From Isoetes taiwanensis (lineage: Eukaryota > Streptophyta > Lycopodiopsida > Isoetales > Isoetaceae), in assembly GCA_021234155.1 (NCBI GenBank), contig JAJEKV010000044.1, forward strand, positions 11,988,803 through 12,052,802: 64,000 nt of DNA. The letters run 5' to 3'. The translations under genes and the position numbers were made by a program. Shown one piece after another: positions 33,501 through 46,040 of the stretch (position 1 is its first letter; every line of letters starts with the position of its first letter). Below the pieces are notes generated by a model that searched no databases, had not been told where the DNA came from, and saw only the letters and a list, made by a program, of their open reading frames with translations.

Positions 33501-34732
33501 CACTTAGACTAGGGAATACATGCGACCATAATACGTCTACGGCACAAATACCATAGAACATTTTGTTATGCCAAACATTAGCATGCATGCACAATATTAC
33601 ACAATGGTCTGTAAGAAATATTTTAGGCATAACATTACCTGTTCCTAAAAATATCATAGATTGCTTCTGATTATTGTTTAATCCTGTAATTAATTACCGA
33701 ATCAATTCAATTCAAGATAAAAAGAAATGCAATTTTTACCTTAATGCCACATTTAATGCGGCTACATTGGCACATCTAATTAAGATATGACACACACCCC
33801 ACCCGATCAACTTATAAGATGCATGACAGGCAGTGAGGCGGCGGCGGCTGCGTATTTATTGCATTGCATATATTTTTATGTCATGTCATACTACTTTTTT
33901 TCTAATGGCTGTTTTTGGGTTGCCCTTGGGAAGGTTAAAAGTTTTAATAGCTCTTTTATTACATGGTACAATGTGAACCGCCCTTATTTTTTATAAAACT
34001 CATTATAAAACAACATTTATCTATAAAAGCACACTTTTATAGAAAGCAACATAGTTTTTATTTTAAAACCGCATAGCAATTTATGTTTATAAACATCGTC
34101 ATAGATTAGGGTGGAGCTGCCATGTTTCGCGCACACAAAAATTGGTCCAATTGGTTCAACTAAGCTATCATTGGATACCTAATCAGATATGCCACATGTT
34201 TGTCAAAAAAATTGCCCTTAAAAAATCTATGGTTAAAAAGTTATGTGGCTCAAAGTCGTGGTGTGTAAAGCCCCATTGCCACACATGTGGCCTGTTACGT
34301 CATGTCTAGAGCCTACTTTCGCGCCCCCAAAACCCTCCCCTCGCTAATTAGAGTCTCTAGGTTCCATGTAATTATGATCCAGACTTTGCTAGCTGATAGA
34401 CCACGTCTTGCCACATGCGAAACCCTAGTCCCGCACACAAGGTTCCGCCTCACGTCCCCTCATGATCTGGCATCACGGTGGTAGCTTGGCCGATGGCCTC
34501 ACGCAAATATCGCGTTTGGCCCAAAATGGCCATCATGGCGGAACAGTCCCTGAACGCTAGACAGGGTCCATCATTCGCTACTATTTCTGGCTGCTTTGCC
34601 CACTTTTGCCAAAAATTCTCTCCTCTAAGACGATCGATCTACCCCCAAAAGCACTTCTCCACATAATTTGAGAGGATCATGGATTTGAGTGCCTCGTACA
34701 ATTTGGCGGAGGCACCACCATGCCATTTCGGG
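30515..34732. other. Intergenic DNA with dispersed repeats
   Basis: Upstream side of the phosphatase gene. A repeat with AGGTTACGTTAATTT.TTATTAGGAC occurs at 30541 and 31638. A longer one (GATTATTGTTTAATCCTGTAATTAATTAC, then GCAATTTTTACCTT.ATGCCACATTTAATGCGG) occurs at 31541-31630 and 33668-33775. A GC-rich stretch at 32840-33240 has no ORF that I can assign. No gene is supported between 31000 and 34700. Confidence 0.5.
33657..33830. repeat. Dispersed repeat copy carrying the minisatellite unit
   Basis: Includes ACATTTAATGCGGCTACATT, GGCACATCT and ATGACACACACCCCACC. The 3' half corresponds to one unit of the tandem array at 46850-47280. Confidence 0.5.
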
Positions 34733-35214
34733 CTTTAAAAGGGGAAGCATTTTTCTTCAATTAGCATCCCTTCTGACGTTTGAAGCTCGTTCTGGCCTGC
34801 TTCAGTTCGTTTGCCCACTTGCATCAGTTCAACTCCGAGCTCAAGGATAAGGTTTTTTATTCCAAGCTATGTGGTTGTAGAATCTAGTTCATCTAATTCA
34901 CGTCCTCTTGGTCTGCAGCATAATGGAATGGCAATGGACGCGTGGCCAAGGCATTTTAGGAAGCGCCTAACGTAAGCTTCTCAATACACCCTCTTCTTCG
35001 AAGAAGAGAGAGCGCCATTATTCAGACGCCTGTTGTGGTCACACTCGAGACCTCTGATCAGATCCAGCATGCAAAAGATGACCATGACATGGTTCACTAC
35101 AGCATCACAGTGGCTGAGGGGGATCAGGTGAAATTTGAAAGCCCTGTTAACTCTGAGACCTGGACTACTAGCTTGCTAGTGCTGCTTGGCCAAATGGACG
35201 ATCCTTATAAATAA
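34733..35214 (+). other. Possible short transcription unit, unknown ORF
   Basis: CTTTAAAAGGGG at about 34733 could be a TATA-type element. An acceptor-like TTGGTCTGCAG at 34919 precedes ATGGAATGGCAATGG. From 34960 to 35214 an 84-codon open frame, ending at TAA, contains TPVVVTLETSDQI, DMVHYSITVAEGDQVKFESP and a Leu-rich end. I recognise no domain. It may be an exon of an unknown gene or chance. The frame lacks an ATG before Met-Val-His-Tyr, unless joined to the upstream exon. Confidence 0.25.
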
Positions 35215-35705
35215 ACCCTTTTATATATACCATATAGTAACTAACTTCATGTCTACTTGCCTTTGATTATGAGTGTTTTGTTTTTGTTGTAGTGCCATGT
35301 TGTGAAAGAGTATTTTGTCAAAAGGCATTTTCTGGATTTAGTAATATAATTGCCCGCGAGGCACTATGAATGAAAAATGTTATTGCATTGGAATATTTGA
35401 TCACACAACATTGTTTTTTGGCTATTTGCTACCATGGCTTTTTTGGCCATTAACAATATTACAGGATATATAAGACTTCCCATTGGCAGAGCCGTATACT
35501 ATTCTTCTACTGTCTCATCTGAGTCATAACCATTCTGCAGGAATTGTCAAGATTTAATAATTTATAGGGTTCTGTCCATCCAAACCACATGCAAGGACTA
35601 GCATACCTTATCTGCAGCATTCGTGTTCAAAGAGAGGGCTAGCATTGTTTCTTGGACCTACATAGGGTGGGGTGTTATCAAATGTTCTATTGAATAAGAT
35701 GTAGA
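35215..35705. other. Intergenic DNA
   Basis: AT-rich, without a recognisable feature. It lies downstream of the minus-strand pogo-like gene. Confidence 0.5.
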
Positions 35706-38700
35706 ATGAAAGTTGCATACCTGTGCCATGTCTGCTCTCCAAGCCCTGAAGAAACCCTCGTCCATGCCTCGCGCTGTAACAAGGGCCTGGGCATCTACAC
35801 CTATGTCAACCATCTCCCTAATGTGTCTGGCCTTGTCAATTGCAGGCACATCTTCATTTCTTGGCCCTGTATTGGCTGCAACATAGTTAATCTATCCTTC
35901 TGTGTCCATCCTTAAAGAATGAGTGAGAGGGTTGAATTGTCCTTGACTACTGGCAAGATCCCATCTCTTCAAGGGGCTTTTAATATTGCTTACCTTGTTA
36001 GATGTAGGTCTGACCAATGGAATACAATCTTCTATGCTAATTGACTGGGGGTTGACCTCGTCTCCCTCACATAAGTGAGTGTCCTCGAGACTACACTCCA
36101 CGTCTTGTGTTTGGGTTTGGTTGAGTGTCAAGCTGCCATGACATATAGGCATATAGTCTGGTTGGCTGCTTGATACATAGGCCTGAGAATTCTCCTCATC
36201 CACAATAGGTGTATGGCAATGAACAGGACCCTTGCCCTATCTTCGTCTCATCAACCTAGCAGCCGGTCTCCTTTGCTTTGCAGCCTCGTTCAATAGTCTT
36301 TGACAACTAAATACAGCTTGAAGTCTGGATTGGCCAGTTGGATACATGAATTCCCTCAAGCTCTTATAGTGTTGGCCTCATACCAAGCCCCTTCTTGCTT
36401 TCTACTCTCCCTCTCTACTCTATTTGCAGCAGCCCTTCCGCTGGCCTCCTCCATCTCAATCCTCCTCCTTACTGCCTCAACCTTCTTGAGTGCTATCTAT
36501 TCTCTTTTAAGCCTTTCAACCTCTTCCCTCCTTGTCTTCTCTGCTGCAAGTGCTTGGCAAAACCCATCACTACTGATATGAACTCTACCATGCAGATTAC
36601 GAGCAATGCCCCTTCTTCTCGAGGCTGTCCCTTGTGTATTCTAATCTGCTTGGACTTGTGAAGTTTGACTACAAGCTTGGATCCATGCCTTGCTGTAGCA
36701 AGATCTGCTGCATGGTCCCATGTTGTAGCCCCAGCATGTTCACGTGATGCCTGGACGTGTTCCTCCTATTGTAGGTCCACTTCTTGCATGTTGTAACCCT
36801 CTACAACATGGGCTTCCATATCCAAGCCTTGCACACATGGTTCGAATTGCTCCAATGGTTCATGCATAACATTGGGTACAACATTCCCATGCTCTTCTCC
36901 AACCTCATTTGATGGTTGTCCAATGGGTGGTGCTGTCACATATACGACTTCCCTTGCAAACCTCGACCCTTCCCTTCCAAGAACCACCTTTGTTGGATTA
37001 AATGGCCATATTCTAGTTGCCATGAAACTTGCCTTTATGTTGGAGACTGTTAGACCAGCTGCAATGAACTGAGAAATCAGTTTAGCTATGTCTTCCCTCT
37101 TTGGCTATGTCCTATACTTCTTGACCATATAGTCTGCCTTAAGTCTTTTGAATGCAGCTTTGAATGGTGCAAAGCAAGACACATCTAGTGGTTGCAGCCT
37201 ATGTGATGTGTGGGCAGGTAGTAGGGCAAAATGTATGCCTATTTCTTTGGCAGCAAGGATAACATCCAGTTCCACATGGCTGTCATGGCCATCCAGCAAC
37301 AAGTGAGACATCTCCAGGGACTCTAGACTGAAAATGGGACATCCATGACTTAAACAATTCAGTGGTCATCCAAGCTTATTGCTATGCTACCTGAATTGCT
37401 CCCCCTTCACACCTTGCTATGTTGTCTTGCCTCATCCTTGTATCCTTGAAAATATATAGGTTAGGCAGCTTGAACCCTTTTGCATTGACACACACTAGAA
37501 TAATTACCCATTCCCTTGTATTACTAGCTCATTAGCCCTATTCTCCTCTTTTCTTGCAATTATCCTCAAACCCTTCACTTTCCTAGCTTGGATCCCTATC
37601 TGATCTGCATTCCAGATTCTTGAGGGGGGAAAGTTATGCTTATCATACACCTCTTTCAGCCCTATATAGAAGCTATCCAAGTTGGCTTGATTCATTGCCT
37701 GGGCACATGACACCTCCAATGCTTCGGCAATCTTGAGAGAAATCTCAGGGTGTCTTTGCTTGAAAAGCTTCCACCATTTATGATCATCTCCTTGGCAGCA
37801 ATGACATCCAGTTCCACATGGCTGCCATGGCCATCTAGCAATATGAGATGAGGTCGATCAGGTGAGACCCCTCTAGGGACTCTAGATTGAAAATGGGACA
37901 GCCATGACTTAAACAATTCAGCGGTCATCCAAGCTGATTGTTGCACTGCCTGAATTGCTCCCTCTTCATACCTTGCTATGTTGTCTTGCCTCGTCCTTGT
38001 ATCCTTGAAAATATACAGGTTAGGTAGCTCGAACCCTTCGGCATTGACACACACTAGAATAGTTACCTATTCCCTTGTATTCATCCCTAGCTCACTAACC
38101 CTATTCTCCCCTTTTCTTGCAATTATCCTCAAACCCTTTACTTTTCCCCGCTTGATCCCCCGCCTCTGCCTCGATTCTAGATTCTTGGGGGTTATACTCA
38201 CTCTTTCAGCCCCGCGGTAAAAGCTTTCATCGGTTGCCTTGATTCATTGCCTGGATACGTGACACCTTCAATGTTTCGGCTCCTGAGAGAAATCTCAGGG
38301 CGTCTTTGCTTGAAAAGCTTCCACCATTGCTTCCTGGCACACCATCAAAGGCCGAATTACCCTTCTTTTGCCATCTCGGTTGCACACACTCCTTCACAGC
38401 GGCTAGCATCACACCCATCCCCTGCTCTGCCTTGCCTATTGCCCAATCAACCAATTCCTTTTCTTGGGCTAGTGTCAGGATCTGCGGGTGCCTAGTATTC
38501 TTTTTTGAAATTCGGCTTTATAGCCAATCCCTGATAGACGACTCTAGTATGCCAGACCGTCTGAATGCCTCTCTAGTTGAAATTCCATTTTCGCTAATCT
38601 CATCAAGGGCGTCTGACATCTCTGCCTCCATCCATTGCCCTTGCTTTATTGGTTTCCTTGGCATTGCAGGTGATTCGCTTGCTGCTGGCTCTTTCTTCTT

Positions 38701-38799
38701 GGCTTTCGGCGCACAAACCCGTTTGCTAGCTACTGTCATTGGTCTGTGGCTGCTCTTAGGTGTGGCATAGATCTCTGGTCGGGCCCTAGTCGATACCAT
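35706..38799 (-). pseudogene. Pogo/Tigger-like DDE transposase gene, decayed
   Basis: Starts MVSTRARPEIY at 38799. Its N-terminus has RKPIKQGQWMEAEMSDALDE with ISTREAFRRSGILESSIRDW, a psq/CENP-B-type helix-turn-helix. A Tc5-type HTH follows (LVDWAIGKAEQGMGV). The DDE_1 catalytic core follows: RIWNADQ, LPNLYIFKDTRTRQDNIARY, LILLDGHGSHVELDV (second Asp region), then LLPAHTSHRLQPLDVSCFAP. A C-terminal helical segment has EKTRREEVERLKREQIALKK. The last exon (VDIGVDAQALVTARGMDEGF) ends at an ATGGCACAG/GTATGC donor near 35720. About 559 bp of the core are present twice. Stops and shifts make it inactive. Confidence 0.8.
37317..38340 (-). repeat. Internal ~559-bp tandem duplication in the pogo-like gene
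   Basis: Sequence from about 37317 to 37780 recurs from about 37876 to 38340. Both contain the GGACTCTAGA..GAAAATGGGACA, TTGTCTTGCCTC.TCCTTGTATCC and GACACACACTAGAAT blocks. The copies differ by scattered substitutions. As a result the encoded NADQ-to-DGH region appears twice. Confidence 0.75.
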
Positions 38800-38803
38800 T
38801 GAT

Positions 38804-38838
38804 GGGTGAAAGCGTAGCCGGGGATGCTTTTTTACCGG
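38804..38838 (+). repeat. Left terminal inverted repeat
   Basis: GGGTGAAAGCGTAGCCGGGG followed by ATGCTTTTTTACC. It pairs with 46041-46075. A subterminal AAGCACCCCCTAAGCACC follows. A close variant (TAAGCACCCCCAAAGCACC) near the other end is in direct, not inverted, orientation. Confidence 0.65.
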
Positions 38839-39179
38839 GCAAGCACCCCCTAAGCACCCTTTTACAACATTTTTTAATACTTTTTATTTTAGGTTCCCCC
38901 GCCATGCCCTTCACGTTTTATGCAAAGAGGCCGCTTCGCGTTTGCGACCCTAGCTAAATCGATCAATAGCTACATCGACAAGAGCTAGTAAGACGTGCAT
39001 CGACATGATTCACCCGATGGCTATGATTCCTATCTTTTGAAACCCTAGTTGCATTTCTCTCGTGGATCAAACAACCGCATTTTGACGCCTCGAAAAGGTA
39101 GACCCTAAAGCTATCTTGTTTCCTTTGATCTTTTTTGCATTTTTTGCCTTTATCCGCTCATGCATGCTTCTTTGTAGGT

Positions 39180-39907
39180 CGAAATGAGGTTTGCAAGCAC
39201 TATTGAGGAATTTCGTGTTTACATATTGCTTCCAAATGAAGGTAGAGATCCGTGAACTTTAACTTGGGCTGATTGCCCCACATCCGATTTTCTTAGTGTG
39301 TGGAATGGTGAAGTGAAAGACAATAAGATCAAGCTCCACCCGTGAGGCCGAATTTGCGTGATGATTTGCATGATTTGGTACACAAGGTTTATCGAAAGGC
39401 TTAAAAAATAAGGAAGCTAGGACAGCCTTTTGCTAGAGCTTTTGCATGGCAAAGATACTCAATGGCACTTGCTCATCCCGCTAAATTTATAGTGAATTGG
39501 GCTAGATTTGCATGGAATAGAATGCGACTTTCGCAGAGAAATACCCAAAAAAAAACTGATATGGAAGAAATAATTTTGAAGAATGTTGCTTTCGCTATTT
39601 CATCTTTAGAGGCAGACTTAAATGTCCTGAATGATGCGCTTGCTTTATTAGAGCTTGAACTCAAAGAAAAGCATGCTCCGCATCGTATCATGCCTTCTCG
39701 CATATACCGATGAAATTCAATCTCCCATCCGGTGGTGGCGGTTTGTTTTGCATGTTCCGCACCTATATCGCCTTCTCGCCATACCGATGAAATTCAATCT
39801 CCCGTCCGTGGTGGCGGTCCACATTTGCCTGCAAATGAATCTGATACAGAATCAGATGAAGATGGAGACATGACTCTGGAGCAATTTACAAAGAACATCG
39901 GCTGTTA
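39180..39907 (+). pseudogene. Accessory ORF of the TIR element
   Basis: After an acceptor-like TTCTTTGTAG, a frame begins MRFASTIEEFRVYILLPNEG, then stops. Later frames read DFLSVWNGEVKDNKIKLHP, and (from 39462) AHPAKFIVNWARFAWNRMRL, EEIILKNVAFAISSLEADLN, VLNDALALLELELKEKHA. After a duplicated ~93-bp patch (39690-39820) the end reads ANESDTESDEDGDMTLEQF and a stop. The pattern (basic/aromatic, coiled coil, acidic tail) suggests one small nuclear protein now broken. Function unknown. Confidence 0.4.
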
Positions 39908-40007
39908 ATTTACTCAGTTAAAGTATGCTAGTGCATGTATCTTTTGGCTGAGAAATGTCACTACTGTAAAGAAATAAGCCAAACCCGATGTAAATCCATC
40001 CAATTTT

Positions 40008-40071
40008 GCTGCCCTGATGTTTATAGTGCTGCCCTGATGTTTATAGTGCTGCCCTCATGTTTATAGTGCTC
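40008..40071. repeat. 21-bp tandem repeat, three units
   Basis: GCTGCCCTGATGTTTATAGT repeated three times, with one substitution (CTCATG) in the last unit. Confidence 0.9.
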
Positions 40072-40909
40072 TATAATACACTTGTTAGTGCAAGAAATGC
40101 CTTGTTTTGACCTAGTTGGTCATTTGACTAATATGCCATATATTTGGTTGAATCAAATTTTGGATTTTGAAAAACAACCGATAGATAAGTCTTGAAAGTG
40201 CAAAATAATGCAGTTGTCTTTTTTGGCAGGGAAACTATGTTTTGTATTATGCTTGGTTCACTGGTTAAAGATGAGCAAGGCATGACATGCAGCTTTGTAT
40301 GATCTGTATGCTGTTATTCTATATTGCAAAACAGGGGACTTGAACCATTAAATATGCATTTTGTTTTTTAGTTTAGGGCCAAGTTGCCTGAAAATGAAGT
40401 GTATTCGACTAAAACAACATTTCCTCTTGCAATCAAACTGTATATAAGTTGTGCCATCGATAAGGGAAACTTCACTTCACTTCAATCTGCATACTTCACT
40501 TCAATCTGCATACTTCACATAAAAATTTCAAACTCACTTTAGGCAAAATATTTTATGATGATTGGCTCTTTGTAAACTATGTAAAAGGAAAATAGTATTG
40601 CTTTTGTCAAGGACACGTCCTTGGATAGTTTTTAAGAACTATTCTCCGCTTTAACTACAAGGGTATGCAAAGTTAAGTGTTTTCTAATCACACTTAAAGT
40701 GCAAGCTGTATTTTGTGCTTTACGTTCCCTACAAAGGCTTAATTACAAGAGTTGCTGAAGGTTTTGCTTAAGGCATTTCTCTCTCTGAGCAATCAATTTT
40801 TCTAAAGGTCAGTTCTCTTGTATAGGTTCAAATTGCAAAACGATAGTCTTCTATTTTTTGTGAACAAGCTTAAAGCATAAAAATAGTCTTCTTGGGCATT
40901 CTATCAAAG
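40072..40909. other. Non-coding interior of the TIR element
   Basis: AT-rich. A ~21-bp phrase (ACTTCACTTCAATCTGCATA) is tandemly repeated at 40476-40520. No gene. Confidence 0.5.
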
Positions 40910-41700
40910 ACAACCTTTTGCATCTAGGGCACTATCGCGACTTGCCATACATGTTAACGATAGTCGCCTCAACAATAATATCCCAGACAATTCCATTACA
41001 CAACCTACGTGCATGTATCCATCGGCATTCCAAAAGATCTGCAAGACAAGCGTAAGCATGAAGCATGCATACAAATGATACATTATCCGCCCCACGCCTC
41101 CCAGGTTGCATTGCCTTGAACACCGTGATTGCATCCATTTTAACCAAGTTATTCTGTATAAGCCGCCATCATAATGTTCCAAGATATAAAATTTCTTTTA
41201 CCATGTTCTCAAACATACATATTGAGAAGAGCTGCTTCCCACAATGATATATAGTTCATATCCTTCTTTATAACATAAGCATGCATTCTCTTCCCTTCTT
41301 CCAAGTCCGACAGACCACCACATGCATTGATAACGCCACAAATGTCACCTTGCTTGTCTTCAATCCCTCCTCTTGCATTTGTATAAAAACATTAACAAAG
41401 ATCAACATTGTGCCCATTCTCAACATATGTCGCTAGCATGGCATTCCAGAAACAATATCTCTTTCCCGCATCTCGTTGAAGAGTTTGTGTGCATCTTTTA
41501 GACTTCCACATTTGCCATACATTTCAACAAGAGCAGTTGCAACAATTATGTTTGATTCAAGCCCAAATGCCATAATGCACCTATGCTTGGTCTCATCACT
41601 TTCTAAACTCGCACCCCATTGAAAACAAAGAACAATTGTGTTCCATGATCATATTATCAAACAAGCCAGATTCTAAGTCAGATCTTCTGCCACCATTCAG
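40910..41700 (-). pseudogene. PPR protein pseudogene fragment
   Basis: Minus frames read GLESNIIVATALVEMYGKCG and SLKDAHKLFNEMRER (about 41565-41475). After several frameshifts they read DAITVFKAMQPGRRGADNVS with FVCMLHAYACLADLLECR, then IVEATIVNMYGKS (41130-40930). These are P/L/S-type pentatricopeptide repeats of plant organelle RNA-binding proteins. About four repeats remain. The fragment lies wholly inside the TIR element, so it may have been captured by it. It is too diverged for me to say whether the gene at 56814 is its source. Confidence 0.75.
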
Positions 41701-42049
41701 ATGTTCTAAAAATCGAATGAATAGTACACAATCTCACCTGAATTGGTACACCCATCGCAATAGCAATATAGTAGTATATGGTACTTCATGATCCGCCTCG
41801 GGCCGAGATATGTCCTTGCTTTGCAAAATGTAATTTCCTTGCTTTTGCAACATGGTACTCCAAATGAGACAGGTTGCATTGAGAAATTATGACAATATTT
41901 GGCTCCTCCGGGGATGGATGTAATCAGAATGGCCATGTAGGGCAATGTACTGTTTTTTACCTGTGATAAACAAGATACCTGCCAACTTCACCTGTGAAAC
42001 AATCATCTGCATTTCCCTGCCAAAATAATAAGAATGAATTACAAGAAAT

Positions 42050-45000
42050 TGAAAAGCCAGAAATCACAACATGTTCACTACAAACCTGAACTACTTTTGG
42101 ATTTAGGGTTCCTTCCAACTGCCTTAGACTTCACTCCAACCGCCTTCTTCTTCCCAACCTTCTTCTTTTCCAACCGCTTTTTTTCTAGCTATTACCTTCT
42201 TCCGCGACAAAGATTTAGAATGTCCTCTCTTCTTTCAACTGTTTTCTTGCTTTGTCTTGGAACCGCCAAGGGCTCATGTCTCGCATCCGGTGGTGGCAAG
42301 GAATCCATGATATGCTCATGTGCTGCTAGAGGTAAATGGTACACATTATCTTCACCTAAATCAGCAAGTAACTCCCACGCTTGCAGATATTACGAGATGT
42401 GAATAGCAATTCCCATCCGCATATGGCTTAACAACTCGTGATCTACCTTCGCCAATATACTTGTAGAACTTGCCTGTTAGAATGACCTCTTTGTCTACTG
42501 AATTTTGATCCCCACCGATCCTTGAATGCTATTTCTACCATGTGCTTAGCTTCGCATTTTTACAATCCGTAAATCAACATTCTCTCGCATTGTTGGCTTC
42601 CTCAGATTAATGGCAAAATTGTCTCCAACTTGTACAAGTTCTCGCTTTCCACTGGTTATCTCCTTCATATTGCACATGAGTGACCGTGTATCCTCCTCGC
42701 ATTATCTCAAGCTTCAATTCAGAATATGTATAACGCTTTCAATCTCTTTATGTGCTTGCACCTATTCCATAATCCCATCCAAAGAACTAGTACAAAAAGC
42801 AAGATAGAGGTCTCAGGCCACCATGGTAGGTCTGTTTTGGCAGATTGGCCTCGATGATATGAATGTTTTTCGTGCCCTTCAAGGTGTCACAAATATATGT
42901 CACTTCCCTCGCACACCTCACCTAACTTTATAAGCCAAAATACCCGTAAGGGGACATTGATCACAATTAGTAAAACGCACACACATAAGCATGTTTGTGA
43001 AGTCCTAGAATTTGATCATACCTACTGATTAAAGTGTCTTTGACACCTCTTTTCACTTGGAAATACCAAATCAAGAATTGTACAACATCCTCTGCATTCC
43101 TTAGAGGCGCGCCCCCTTTTAACATTTCACTTGTAAGTATCCTCTTTATGACGGCACCAGCACCGTCATGCTCTCCCTTGCCATAGCAAGATGCAAAGAA
43201 ATTCCATGAAATCTTTATTGCATTAGATTGATAAAATCTTCCTAAGTGATAGAAGGCCCCGAGGACTTGAACCGCCACAAGCGCAACCATCGCACCAAAA
43301 TACATGATTTGAATAGCATATACCTTTTCCTTCAAGTAGTTGGCATGCTTTTTGGAGGCAGTGTTGTACGAATAAGCTATCATGCTTTCGATCATCGATA
43401 TGTAAAAGTGGGTCTCTTTCACCAACTTACGATATCGCCAATTAGAAGGTTTGAGTCTCGTCTTTCTTTGCATGTCTGTAAGTAATGTGCACTAGTATAG
43501 AACATTGATCATTCCTCCAATGCATTGTCCGATTTCCTCGCTGAATTTTGAACGTATAGTTTTCTCATGGTCTATAACAGATACAACAAGATATCCTTTG
43601 GGAATGTTTGCAAACATTCCTTAAACCGGTCCGCCTTTGCCACCTTGCACGATAGTTATGGGGAATGAATTGTTTGATAACCGCATCAGCATGCTCCATA
43701 AATTCATGTAATGATGTGCTCTTGTAAGCCAACTTCATAACGCCCCGTGGTGACTCATCGGGCTTCCCCCTTTGCTTGTATCCTTTACATAGGTTTCTGT
43801 TGTCTGCAATATAAGAGCAAATTTGATGTTGCCTTTCTTAAATACCCAACATGCCAGCATATTACCTTGCAGGAGAAACATTTACTCTTATTTATCCTAA
43901 ACTTATCCCTGGCTATAATTTACTTGCCTACCCTGTATGCATGTCTTATCCCTATGCAGGCCATAATTTACTTGGCTACCCGATATGCAGTCTTATCCCT
44001 AACCTGTGTAAGCAACACTTACAGCAGCAACCCCATCAATACTTAAGCACATGCAACACTTACAGCAGCAACCCCATCAATACTTAAGCATATGCAACAC
44101 TTACGGCAAAAGAACCCCATCAATACTTAAGCACATGCAACCTTATAAGATCAAATAACCTACACGAACTAGCTGAGCACTCTGCACATCTCCATAGCAA
44201 CATTTAAACCACCACAAGATAAATTAAATCATCTCTTCATGGCTAATCTAAACCATATCAAATAAAAGTCATAATCAAATTAATGTCAATCAAAGCATGC
44301 AACTAATGGAATGCTAACCTTCTCGAAGTTCTTCCAATCAAGCTTAATTGACTTGCGCTTCTCTTTGGGACATCTTTGGAATGATTTCAGACCACAAGCA
44401 TTGCAGTCCATGGTCAAACAAGTAGACTTATACCAACCTGCAGTTTCATCCTTAGGACACACCATAGTTTTCCACATTTCACTTACACTATTGAAAGTAT
44501 GATTGCTCGCTACACATATTGGGCCTGGACCACAGACATCACATTTGCATGTACACCTAGAACCATGGGTGTTAGAATCTCGTCTTAGCTTGTTGATTGC
44601 CTGCCTAACAAATTCCATTCTCATGTGGTATATGCAGCAACATGTTTCCCTCTCTTTAAGCCTTTTCACAAACTTGGGCTTCAAAGTCTCAAACAACCTG
44701 AGACCTATTTTCATCTCTGGATATTGATGCTTAAATTTCTTATAAAATGTGACCTGAAATGTAATAAACAATATAAGATAGAGAGAAGCTTTTTATTGTG
44801 AAAACAAGGAAGCAATTACATACCTGACTCTCTTCCAAGTAATGAAGTGGCTGCAGGTTATACGGCTTAGCAATCTTATCACCAAGTATTATTTCTTCTC
44901 AATTTCATAACCCGCCTTTTTTATTTGGACAGGACCCTAGTTTCCGTAAATCCAAAAGTTGTATACCTTTTCGCGATCTTCATCCCATAGCCGATCGATC

Positions 45001-45853
45001 TGCATTTCCTTTTGAACATAGACCACGGGCCTCCAAATTCAAGAAACTTTCTCCTCATCCAATGCGCATACACTGCTTTTCCTCATGTTCAAAACCTTTT
45101 GCAACCTGTCCCATTGGTAGATCCATTAACGACCATCATCAAGGTGGATGCCCGTGCTTGATTGATGTCCCGTGTCCTAGCACGCTTATTAGCTTGAAGA
45201 GTGTCCTTCATATTCTCAACAACATGTTGGTATACTTGTAATTTCCCGTTTCCAATGATCCCAAACTCATGTAGGTGTTCGCTGCCCTCGGATATGATTT
45301 CTTTTCTATCAGCAGATGTATCTTGAGGCATACATTGTTGATGTGATCTACAATGATTTTAGCATGCTTTTGTTTTACGCTTAGTGGTCACTTTGCCCTT
45401 GGTCTTGTCTCGCTTCTACGGTAACTTTTCAAATTCCCTCTTCCTCTTTCTCTCGCAAACTTTTCTTTTAGCGGATAAAATCCTTCTCGCATGCAATTAG
45501 GAGAAATGCAATTGCAAACTTTCTTGCACTCAACCAAGCATACCTCGTAATTTCCGTGAACCTTCTCATCGGAAATTGGAGATAAGACCACCTCGCATTA
45601 ATTTGCATTGATGGAATTTCGAAATTGCATGCCATTGCAACAATCTTCCTCTTCCTCCACGTTAAAATTTGGAATTCTATCTTGGATGTCAATTCCCAAA
45701 CTGGAAGCAAGTTGTTCTGGATCCTGGCCTCCAAATCGAGATGCAAATTCAAAGAAAGATAGCTTGCAACTGTGATCCATACAATTTCAAATGAAAAATG
45801 ACAAAACCAAAAATTGTCCATTTCAAAAGGAGCCGTAGAATCGCAAAGCGGGA
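42050..45853 (-). pseudogene. Cys-rich DDE-type transposase, superfamily unassigned
   Basis: From the 5' side on minus: an acidic N-terminus (FEFASRFGGQDPEQLASSLG, 45770), a Lys/Arg-rich segment, and helical KLQVYQHVVENMKDTLQANK (45255). The best conserved block is at 44771-44286: FYKKFKHQYPEMKIGLRLFE, KPKFVKRLKERETCCCIYHM, TCKCDVCGPGP, MWKTMVCPKD and CNACGLKSFQRCP. Next come LAYKSTSLHEFMEHADAVIK and FIPHNYRARWQ (43740), ENYTFKIQ (43560) and HGKGEHDGAGAVIKR-like YGKGEHDGAGAVIKRIL (43180). A basic tail ends near 42100. I have seen this arrangement in uncharacterised plant proteins but cannot name the family. Stops, shifts and probable introns (44316-43850) are present. Confidence 0.6.
43860..44140. 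repeat. Short tandem repeats in a probable transposase intron
   Basis: Three ~45-bp units of GCAACACTTACAGCAGCAAC, then CCCATCAATACTTAAGCA, at 44011-44140. Two ~60-bp units around TATAATTTACTTG.CTACCC at 43914-44000. Confidence 0.8.
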
Positions 45854-46040
45854 GAACTAGCCTCCTCGGGTTGGATCGATGACATGGCCAACTAACTTCC
45901 TAAATTGGAGAGGATTTGAAGCTCTCTCTACTGGGGCTTTCCATGAGAAATATGAAGAGCACGTCAAACCCTAGTTCTTGAAGGGCCGAAAATTTTCATG
46001 GGAAAGTACTAAGCACCCCCAAAGCACCAAATGTCGTGGA

